Shown here: one piece after another, positions 10,991-22,900 of the stretch
Layout of the letters: each line of letters begins with the position of its first letter
Position numbering within the stretch: position 1 is the first letter of the stretch
Assembly (NCBI GenBank): GCA_964023275.1
Contig: OZ029927.1
Coordinates: forward strand, 9,855,720 to 9,919,719
Reading direction: 5' to 3'
DNA length: 64,000 nucleotides
Source of the DNA: Norana najaformis
Taxonomy: Eukaryota; Annelida; Clitellata; Crassiclitellata; Hormogastridae
Made by a program: the position numbers and the translations under genes
Notes under the pieces: generated by a model
Told to the model about the DNA's origin: nothing
The model's database searches: none
The model's input: the letters and a program-made list of their open reading frames with translations, nothing else

Positions 10991-13900
10991 TCATTTTCCA
11001 CTCGGACTTGTAGCGCTGTGCATTATGTTCAGATCTGCCATCATTTCTCCAACATTCCTGATGTCCAATGTCTAAAACAGTTTAAAACAAAAAAGTCAAA
11101 GAAAAATCTTTCAGACAACTGGACAACCTTTAAAAATACAGAGGTTGGAGTAACAAAGTTTTTTTCTAATTAGTTGCTCAGGTATGCCATTATGAAACTC
11201 TGTTCCTGTTATTTCAACATATTAAAAAAATTAAAAATTAATTAAAATTAAAAATTAAATATTGAACTTTAACGTTACTTGTGGAGTTTGCACAATCACA
11301 GACTGTTGTGCCATGTTCATAATTTGGGCACAGTGTAACTGTTTGTGTCTTTTTTCCTTTTTAATACACACAAATTTAATTCATAACCTTGTAAATTATC
11401 ATTATTATTAATTAGCAACTTCCATAGTGCCACTGTCTAATGTACAAGGCATCAACCAGTGGCACACCAAAACTAAGCCATAATCAGGTCAATACCCAGG
11501 AGTCCAGTTAAACAAGCTGGTACAGGGTCAGACACAATTACACAAAGCAGTAAGTTACCATGTTTTGATGAAAAATTTGCCTGTTACAAAGCAGCAGAAA
11601 ACTAGTGGAGGACTTAGTGAGCATCAACGCAGAAAGCACGACCTGCCTTTTCATTAGCCAAGTGTAGCAGGCAGACAAACGCAATTGGAACGCTGAGATT
11701 TTTTGCCATCGTCTTAGAAACCAATTTTGTTAATTCGTTCAGCAGCTCCTGGAACCCTGTCTCTAGAATCGACTTCTGATGAGACTTTTCTGGAACCTTT
11801 GAAACCTCCTGGAAAGAAAATCACTTTCTAGTCTGCATGTCTGATAAATATTAATTAGCACCTTAGCAAAGTTCTCGAAAGGCTCTATATAAATAGCCAG
11901 ATACATAAATACGAACACATATAGCCATTAACAGATTTTACTGGCAGTATCACCTCCAAAGATCCAGACAAAAAGACTTAATAGGGCATTACTAATTCAC
12001 CTGCAAGAGTCACACCCAATATCAACACAGTGAAGTGGCAGCCATTGGTATGAAGTGTTAGCAAGTTCATTTTTTCTTAGCCTCTGCAGGTGAGGGCAGG
12101 TAGCCGCCAGTCTCCTCCCTCGCCCCCTGCTCTTCCCACTGACAGCTTACAGTCAGTGTACTCAGTTTTTAGCTAAGTGTGCTAAAGGAACAGAAATCTT
12201 GAAATATCTTTCTGTCCTGTTCGAGATTTGAACCTCCAACCTGTTGGTTGAGAGTCAAACAAACTAACCACTCGACTATTACAATTCTTTCCACCTCATT
12301 TCTTGACCATTTCTGCACCAATGTTTTCCTATTACCAGCACGAAGTATATAAATTTTCTACTCTTGCAATACAGTAAGATGCAAAAAAATGCAAAAAACC
12401 TTAGGCCCAATACTAGTAAAGTTGATTCACAAACAGTAGAATGTAAACTTTTTGCAAGCGAAAAACACTCCACAATCCTACCTTTGATTGTCTTGTCAAA
12501 ATTTCCCACATCGCCTGCTTCAGCTGTTTCACATCAACCTTCTTTGCCACTTTGGCATAGTCTATATCAATTTTTGCAATCTGCAATAAAACAATAAAAT
12601 TACAGATAAGTAATAGTAATAATAAAAGTACTAATAGCCTGAGAAATATATTTACATGCGAATACAGTAAACTAAGTTACTCTTACAAACGTCTTCATAC
12701 AAACACATATACACGACACCTCAGGATTTAAAACTCTGACACAGTGGCAGTAATCTAAGCACACAGGCCATTTAAACATATAACAGGTTCAATAAAACTC
12801 AAGCCTACCATCAGACACTGATTTTTTTACTAAAAACTCTTTTCCTTTAATCACACCAGCTTCTGTTATGCAATTGAACTTTTTCTTGGAAATGACCAGC
12901 AATTATTCCAGTAGTGCTTTCTGATTAGTTTCTGTAAACTCATTATAAATTTGAAACAAAATTAAACTGAAGCAAAACATTAAAACTGTCTCACTTTACG
13001 AGGTGGCGCAACAAGATTGTCGCCCATGAAGTCGTTGACTATGCTGCCTTCTGCCATCGTCCCTTCAGATGATGCACTAGCCTGTGTCTGACTCAAGTCG
13101 CCTGACGTCATGTTGAAGTCCAACCTTTCACCCACATCATTGTCGTCATCGTCGTCATCATCGGCAGCTCCAGCAATGTCGCAGGCCTGAAAACCAAGAT
13201 TTTCATTGAGAAAACTTAACAGATAAATCTCACCACTGGTAAATAAAATATTTTATTTTATCATTCAATCTACGATTACAAGAATCACTGACTAAATACA
13301 TACCTTAATTTAATCAATTAGTAGTCAATCAATCAACTGATCACTCAGTTTATCATTAAATCAGTCAATATCTTAATAAATCTCTAGAAATCAAACAGCA
13401 AAACATAATTTTGCTAGTCAGTCAGTCATCAGTCAATCAGTACATGACAAGTGAGCAAGTGAATGAGTAAGTAATACTAATCAACAACCAAATATAGTAG
13501 TATCAATGTGTGATTAAAACTCAAACAGTTCTGATGGAATCAGAAGCAAAAATTCAGAATTTGAATTCACTTGAATCATAAAGTGTTTAGAAATCATTTA
13601 AAACTAACATCTGCTTCTGGGCAGAAGTTACAGCGATCGTTTGCATTGTCGTAGTTGTACTGAGCGACTTCGAGCAACTGTGAGTTCGCCTGCTGTCGTT
13701 TAATCTGTTCACAAAATATACAAGATAAACAAATTTCATAAATAAATTTTCAAATAAAATTGGCTGTAAAATGCGCTGGAATTTTCCTTTTTACTATAGC
13801 GTTTTATGTTCGAAGAAGAAATAAATCACAATGCCAAAGAACAGTTTCGGGATTATATGTACCAGTAACCAGTAACACCTCTAACTGCAGACCACCCAAA

Positions 13901-16900
13901 AAACACCTCTGACTCCAGACCACCCAGAAATGCCAATGATACTCAACCACCAAGCTGGTTAGCTACATCGGTTAAAGCATACGTCAGTCAAGGTGCCTCT
14001 ATTCAAGATCAAGTTGCCGGTTCGCAACTTGATCATGGCTTATTTTAGACATTCAATTCTCTGGTTAGCATGATCCATACATGGGGGCTTTAAATGGCAT
14101 GGTACCCATTTAAACGGCCAGTGAAGGACCTCACCTGATTAATTCACTGAAAAATGAGCAGGGTCGAGGCCATACGGTCGCTATAGAAAAACATGTACAT
14201 TTCCATTTACTAACTTACCACAACTGATGGCATAAGGAATAGCTGAAGGAGTTGTTTATCATCGTAGTGAAGATCCTCGGGTAGAGTCGTCCTCATGCGA
14301 CTGTGCTTTTCCAGAGTAGTTGCCGTAATCGTTGTTGCTGCCCTTTTAAGCTTAAAATGTGAATCCAAGTCAATGTTCTCATCAAAAGTCACTAAGAATG
14401 GTTCCTTCACTCTCTTTTTTGTTGATTTCTCACCAGCAATAGTTGTGGAATCTTGAAAATAAAATTTGCAGTTTTAACACTAGTGAGTCTTCAAGAATTG
14501 GCAACTTGACTAAAATGAACTTCTAATCCTGTTCTTTCCTACATGTACCAAACTCACACTCCAGACTTACATTAATAAGCATCATATTTCTTTAAAAGTT
14601 GGTCCATACAGCAAAAACGCAAAACAATTAAGCAAAGAATTTTTTTCCAAAGTGTTCAATATGCTAGATGCTTTAACTTAATCATTCCAACTTCATAGTT
14701 TTTGTGTTCTTATCAAAACCAAATTATGTCCTCATAATCTGTAACCTTTAAACTCTTCACTTTTTTCTTAAAATCTACCATTAGTTAAAAAGCAAATTGT
14801 CGGCAGGCAAAGCTGAATTGCGGTTGTGAAAAACATCCACAACACCAGAGAAAATTCTTCCCTGGCTAAAAATGGTAATTCATGTTTGCGTGTTTGCATG
14901 CATGGATACATGCATGCAAGTGAAATAATTAGCGTGAGTCATGCCTTTTAGCCGCCGCTGCAATCGCAGGTGATCAGGTCCAGCCCAAGTTCGGAGATCA
15001 GTGCGGAAGTAGGAATACTCTGAAGGCTCAGAGGTCAAGATGCTAATGAGGTCATTCGTGTACCCTTCCCTGCAAACAACACAATTTATGTAATTTGTGA
15101 TCTATCCACGAAACAGCCACTAAAGATAAACTTTTAATTTCCACCCAAGAAAGTAAGCTAGTCATCAGTATTACAGACTATGGCAAAAACTTAACTGATA
15201 TGTGTACGTGACCTAAAATAAAATAATTTTAACTAAATTTGAACTAAATCTGCAAATAGTAAATTTTTTTAAGTTTATAAATTTTAAACTTTATTATTGA
15301 TTTTACTATTTTTGCATTTCTGAATGAAGAAATATCCTTAATATTAGGACTAAATCGCATAGAATGACTTGTGAGAAGTGTTAATAAATAATTTATTTTT
15401 CCCTTAATTATTAAAATTGCAATTAATGTTACCTCATAAACCTGCAAAATGCAGACAAGAAAATTTAAGGTCACTGAAATGCAACTATAAATTCACTATT
15501 TTCTTTCTTGGACCTCTTCTTGGAACAGTCTTCTGCTGTACACACTGCATTTGAGTCCATTCAGCAAACATTTTATATCAGACAGATATTTGGAGTGGTA
15601 TGCACTAGAAGCCAGGTTGAGATGTTATGGTTATGTGAGGAGGACAGAAGAGGAAAGCTGCATTAAAAGAATTGTGAGAGCAGAGGTTTACGGATGCCGC
15701 AGTTAGGGTCAACAAAAGAGATGGCAAGACATGATTCAACAAGACCAAAGTTCCTCAGTCTGAAGAAGGAAGATACTGGAGACAGAAACAAAAGGAGAAG
15801 AAGGATCCACGTGACTTATCCCTCGCCTATTAATTCCAGCCAGGAGGAGAGAGAGAGCAAACATTTTCAAACTCCCTTAAAAAGCAGTTTCCTAGATCAG
15901 TTAGCCAGGCATGCAGTGCTTTTGTGAGGTGCCTGACAGGCGCAATAACAAGTGTCTTGATATATATATACATACACGCATGCTCCTGATTGCTTACTTT
16001 AGCTTTGCAGTTGAGGCTTCCAGCTGTTTCCTGTCTCCAACTGGTGCTGGAAAAACTGTGTCATGACCTGTGTAAAACAGCAATTACCACCATAACTTAA
16101 CATAAATTAACAATCATAAACAGTAAGTCAGTAAAATTACCAGATTTAGACAACTGGTTAAACAAAGAAAAAGGTTTTTGAATGGTGTAAAAGCCTGGAC
16201 TGGATTAGATTGGTTTAGATTAGTTTAGTTACCGAAATCATGAGCTTCATCGTCATCGTCATCTGCTCCGATTGGTCCAAATCCATCATCGATAATGTCT
16301 GCGCCATCATTGGGTGGTGGTGGATCATCGATTGGCTCCGGCTCAGCATCAAGATCAAAGACATGATCTTTCTTTCCCAGTTTCTCCAGATCTGACGCCA
16401 ACGACGACTGCATTTGAGATTTAAAAAAAAATACAGATAAAAACAAAGGCTCCTCAGGACCACACAGCAATTCACGGTAATGCAGTGCAAGGTTATTTAT
16501 TATTTCTGCATTTATTAAGTGCCACTATCTAATGACTTGGCATCAGTCGATGGTGCTGAGCATCTGTGAGTGAAGGAGTTGCTCAAGCTCCCTACACAGT
16601 AAACATCTCAGGGGAGAATCGAACATGTACTCTCCGCGTTACAAGCTGAGCACTCTAACCAATCGGCTACTGTGTCCCATGCAAAGGTAATGTAAGGTAA
16701 GACACTGTGTTGTTAGATAATGTCACACTCAGAAAACACATCTGAGAGCCCTGCATATGATATGCAGTGACTGAATCAATAGAAGGATTAATGAAAGGAA
16801 AGATGGGTGCACAAATGAATATGCAGCAAATGTAAACAAGAACATTATATGAACTGTCTAAAAAATTAAAGAGTAAAAAAACGACACATGACAAAATTAA

Positions 16901-19900
16901 AAACAACATGACTAGTACTGTAACATGAACAAAGATGTTTTTAAACAAGTTTTGGAAAGTTTTACCTGAGGACTCAAGACCAGATAAACTTTAAAAATAT
17001 CACAGTCCCCAAAAAGATCACGCAGAATAATCACATTCAGCACAGAACGTATTCAAAAAAGCATACACTTCTAACCATTTCCTCCATATTCCAATTTCCA
17101 AATTCAAACTGAGAGAATTGCGGACAAATTTCAAGCTTTTCTAGATCTGTGGCAGCCAGTATATCTGGAAAAAAATGGAAAAGATTTTGCAGTTTTTGAA
17201 CTGGTTTGTTTTTGTGCTAAAGTTAGTCAATTAACTATCTAGACACCTATTATATTGCTTTTCAAGTACCTCACAAGTACCTACTTAAGTACATACTCCA
17301 GCCTAAATGAAGTTAAAGTCATTATGATCACACAGTTCGTCATCAGTGCTCAAGCATGTAAATATATATGGCCTATTTAAGTTCAGCTTGTAGACCACCT
17401 ACAAGATCACTTCCTTAAGCCAACCCTAAGTGCCAGCCCTGAAAATGAGAGTGGGTGGTCAATCCTTTCCCTCTACATTTCACCCTCCCATTAAGTGTAC
17501 TGTCAATGTACTCATATTAAAGCCAAGTTGGCTAGAGAGCATTAATACACCAGAAATCTTTACTCTGTCCTGGTGGAAATTTGAACCTGTGACCCCTTAA
17601 ACATTAATCTGACAGAATGCAGCGAGCAATTTAAAGTATGGCTTAGGATACATGTCGGCAGGGAGCTGCCACACATCAGTCTCTGCATCTAGGGTTCAAA
17701 ACCACATACATCAAGCAAAACAGAAATTTGTTATCTTGTTACGTAACCTGTAAAAAGGGCCATGTAAACTGCACAGAATAATTTCTGATTTCTTTGTTGT
17801 TGCATCACTGATAACAAAGAATGTCACCAAGAGACATACAGCAGATACCAGACTTAACCTCAACTAAACAATTACTTGGTTCAAAAGCCAAAGGTTGCTG
17901 ACCCTACAAACCGACTTAATGCCTTAGTAAAATGATTACAAAACTACTAACCTTCCAATTAACTGCTAATCTCAGTGACCTTTTGCCCTACAAGGTCAAC
18001 TCACTAACTGACCTTTGAGTTCACTGACATCCACCATCTTTGACAGATTCATCTGCGATGAAGAATCATCCTCAGCTGATGTTACAACTGTGTTGCAGTC
18101 AAGAACAAGTTCACAAGTGTCGTTCAGGCAACGCAGATGATTCAGCAGCAAACCAGCCGTTCCTCCTTCGTCAAACGCAGCAACAGTCTTCTGGAACATT
18201 GGATCTACCTAAAACCACACAATGCCCCACGTGCAAAAAGCAGAAAGTGAGGTACAGAGACAACAGAGACAGGAGAAATAGCAAATAAGCAACAGAGGGA
18301 CAAATAGCAGGCCTCTATCAGTCCTCTGAGTCCTGAAGCAGCAGGGATCTAAGGATATTTGTTAAGAGCTAAAACAACAACAAATGGACAACAGCTTTCT
18401 TTGCATGGCTTGACAACAGCTTTCTTTGCATGGCTTGACAACAGCTTTCTTTACGTGGCTCGACAACAGCTTTCTTTACGTGGCTCGACAACAGTTTTCT
18501 TTACGTGGCTTGACAACAGCTTTCTTTATGTGGCTCGACAACAGCTTTCTTTATGTGGCTTGACAACAGCTTTCTTTCCATGGCTTGATAACAACAGCTT
18601 TGGTAAACTGCAGATTATCGCAAACCTGCTTACCATATTGAATGCAGTGTATTTAAATAATGTTTAAATAATGTGTCTAAATAATGAATACTCAGTAGTG
18701 TGTAAATGCAGTGTTAAAATAATCAACCCTGTAGGCAAATCATTCATTTATCATTTATTCATTATTCATTAATTCATTTATGCATTTATTCTGAAAAGTG
18801 CTGATTCAAATAACAACAAAGAAAATGTAATTAATAAGAAATGGTCAGAAGTATTATAAACTTCTTAGTTGATCCACAACTGGTGTATTTGGCAAAAGGC
18901 ACTAAATTTAGTGTAAAACCTATCATGGTAGAAATATCGTTACCTCAAAGTCCAAGTCAAACTTAGTGATAGTTATGTTTTTCAAGTTTGTTTCCACTGT
19001 GTGACTTTTTCGAGCCTGTATTAAGAAAATAAAAAACATAAACATGCATACACATTTTCCAAGGGACACTACAAGCTCCTTTTATCAATGTTTAAAAACC
19101 ATTCACTTTCACCAAGGCTCAGCTGAGAGCTTGCAGTTTGTTACTGAGCCTGCTGTCCGCTTACCATACTTGCACATCAAGTGAAAGACTGTTCAAACTC
19201 AGAATCATGGATTTAAGGACTAAAATAAATGTAAATAGATAGGTCTTATACAGCGACTGTATCGCCTCGACCCTGCTCATTCTGCGATGAAATGACCAGG
19301 TTAGATCCTTCACCATCACTGCCTGCCTGAATGGGTGCCACGCCATTTAAGGTTCCCATACAGAGACTGTACTAGCTTGAGATTTAAATCTCTGAAATAA
19401 GCCACTATTGGGACGCAAACAACGGATCCTTGGCGTATGCATTTACTGATGTAGCTGACTAGGCCAGTAATGTTGATGAACAGATAATACATGTGCATGT
19501 TTGCATGTAGCTCTGATGATGATGATGAGTTAACTGCCCGAAGGCAGGTCCACTGGCTTTATGCCACCCGGAGATGGAATGAGTAAGGTGGTTTCCCATT
19601 GCCTTCCTCAGAGACAACTTTGGGTGAGCAACTTGTCCAAGGTAGCTATGCAGTGGCTTGAGGCAGATTTGAACCTGCGACCCTCCAGTTATGAGGCACC
19701 AACCATACCACTACACCACCGCGACCCACTGAAAAATTATAGTAACTTTAACACAATTACGTTAGCCTAATAAATTAATCGCTCAACACTGTGATACAAT
19801 CACATTAATTCGCCTTAGCATAGTTACTGGACCAATTCCAGTCCTCAAAGTTCTGTTTGATAAACACTACCAAACCATTTTTAACAAATTACTTTTACAA

Positions 19901-22900
19901 TTTTATATAAGAAAAAATTAAATGCAACAATTCAAATAGCATAATTAACATTTTTATCATCACTCATCTACCATGTAATAAAATGCATCATTTGATGGCA
20001 GTTAGCAATGTATGCTAATTAAGGACTTGGTCCTTAAGGACCCACACAATGGGGGTCTGTATTACAAGGAACAGATGAAAGACGAAAGGCAAGAGATCCT
20101 TTCCTGAAATTAACGTTATTTTAAAAATCTGACCCTTTTCCTTTTTTTGTCCAATTCATTTGGTTTGCCTCCATCCTCACCAACTTCAACATCTTCGTCT
20201 TGCTGTTCTGCCAACATGAAACATCAAACTAAAATTTTAAAATCTTTTTGAGAAGTTTAGGAACAAAAATTGCCTTAATTAAAGAAACTTAACAAGAATT
20301 CGTGAGCATTTTTCATAGTAGATGCTTAATATGACAGACAATTGACAAGGAGAAGGCCTTTTGCCACAACAATAAGGGTTTAAATCCCTGTAACAGAATA
20401 AAATGCAAGAATTAAAACATTATTATTATGATTATTATTTATGTATTTATTAAGTGCCACTATCTAACAGCAAGCATCAATCAATACCACTGACCAACTG
20501 TGTATGTGAAGGACTTGCTCAAAGTCCCTGCACGGTAACTATACTGACACCGCATCTTGGTGTATTTGGCTATATTAACTTGCACTTTATAAATCTTATA
20601 ATAACAATAATAATCTCAGGTAAGGTTCAAACCTGCACACAGCATTAAAAGGTAAGCACTCAAACCTTCTGACAGTTAAAATATGTTTCAACCCTAGTAC
20701 CACACCAATGAGGACTAATGATAAATTTGCACAATAAGCATGAAATTACACCAACGTACTCTATCACTATATGACTAATATGGCACTAGTATTGTGTACC
20801 TCCTGTTTTCTGCACATGGTTGGCACCTCTTCCAAGACCAGTAAGCACTTTGTATGTTTCCGAATGGATGGCATCCACCCTTCCAGCGTAAATCTTGGCA
20901 CTTGCATCAATGGTGGAACTTGCCAGCTGTTGCCAAAGATTTGTGACAGCATTACATTCAAATCACTAATAAAGAATTAGAACAAGTTATAATCGCATTT
21001 GATGCATAGATATGCTGGCACTAGCACAGACTGTGTAAGTAAATAATGCATTTGTTAACACGTCATACGACCATCGACTGAGCGAGGAATCATAGGAGTA
21101 AACAGTGTACTACTAATTTCATAGCAGACTGGACAATGTAAAGCACCTTAGAAGTAGATTCCTCTAGAAACTGTCTTGTTTTTCCTAAACTACTGTATAT
21201 TTTACATCAAGAAAATGCAAGCACATAAAAATACTGCTAAGAATCTGACATAGTTTGACCAAATGCACATGTCTTTGAAAACACTATGACTCAAGTCATG
21301 ATGTACATGACTGCACATGGCATTTGACTTAGCACAAACCATGACAAACGGTTTACAATATTACACCCTAATGGAAGAAAAACATTCTCCGAAAACTCAT
21401 TAAAATGTTGCCTTACTACAAGGTTTTGGTATAATGGGGCCACTTTTAAACTTAACTAAATTATGGGATACACATTCCCAATCATGTTATATAAGAACAC
21501 AAGTTACAACGAAGCATGCTAAATGGAGGTTCAAGTGTATTATATGCAAACAAATCACAATGTCCAGTTTACATTACACACATCATTATATAAGCATGTA
21601 ATAAGCCACTATGCAGAAGTGTAAAGGTGGTGCAGTTTGTACATTAAAGTGGCAGAAAAAGATTAACATTTAAAATAATGTTCAAGTATTTGCAAAATAC
21701 TGCAAATAGTATCTAAGTAACTAAGTAATGCATCTGTTAACATGCCGTGTGTCTATCGGCTGAGCAAAGAATTGTAGACACAGGAAACCATCTACATACG
21801 AATCATCCAGGAAACAATTTAATAGTTTACCTGAAAATTAATTTAATTAATTTAATAGTTTACCTGAAAATCAGTCACATCCTTTTTCTTGAAAAGCTCA
21901 CCAATGTAGTCAATCAGATGCAAACCGAATGCGTTCTTTGCACTAATTTTCTACATAAAGTATCGAAATAACAAGGACTCAGTCAAACGCTTCATGTTTT
22001 CACATGGATCTGATATAAACTGGATCTAGGTACATGGTATATACTCACTTATCGTATGGCTCTATTAACTGTCAACAAACAAGACAACAACAAACAAACA
22101 ACCAGATTTTGCTTCTTCAGGGATCATATGGCACGAGTCTAGTGGTAAGTACAAGTCGTGGGTTCAAATCCCTCTAGTGTGACCAACGAAACTCGAGCAT
22201 ATCGACTGGACATTGTCAGTCAGAAGATCAGACAGCGAGGGAGAGGACAACAAACCTGCCCTTTATAAGCTGAGGCCAAGAAAGCAAAGTCTGTAACACT
22301 TAATACCAATGGCTTCCTTTAGGGGTTGGCTTCAAGTACCACTCTTCTCTACTACATGACAACACCAAATTGTAATTGTAATCAAGAATTTATACAGTGC
22401 CACATCAAGGTAAACTCATAAGAGGCGCTCCAGGCTCTATGTCCCAGAGCTAGTAGGGAATAATGCGGTCTTTAAGCGCTTACAGAAAAAAGGAGGCAAG
22501 AGGAATTCCCACCAAAGATCACCAAGCATGTTAAGGCCAAATGCCAGTTTCACTTAGACAAACATGGACTAAAACCCTGGACAAGAAACAAGTAAACGGT
22601 CTCAGGACTTAGCTGTACAACCCTACGATATGTTTTCAGCTTCACTCACACGCGTCTTTGAATGACTCGGTTTTTGCAAGCAACATAATAATGGCAAAAC
22701 TTAACAAGCAAATCTTACAAGCACAGAAAAGCATCTGGTGCAATGATTACCTGGACATAGGCAAGTTTTGGCACTTAATAGTAAAAACTATGGTTTTGCG
22801 ATGATCAACTGACCACCACAAAAGCCCTTCTATGAACAACAGCAGTCCAAACCTACAGTACAACATAATGTTTTCATTCCTGAGGGGAAACTTCTACATT

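Noticed and set aside
11641..11646. GT donor GGCAG|GTCGTG for NCAPH exon 16
   Set aside because: It would shift the last exon into a frame without similarity to the NCAPH C-terminus. The GC donor gives the right length and stop.
18359..18667. Repetitive 102-codon frame as a gene
   Set aside because: It is a readthrough of a 24-bp minisatellite within an NCAPH intron.
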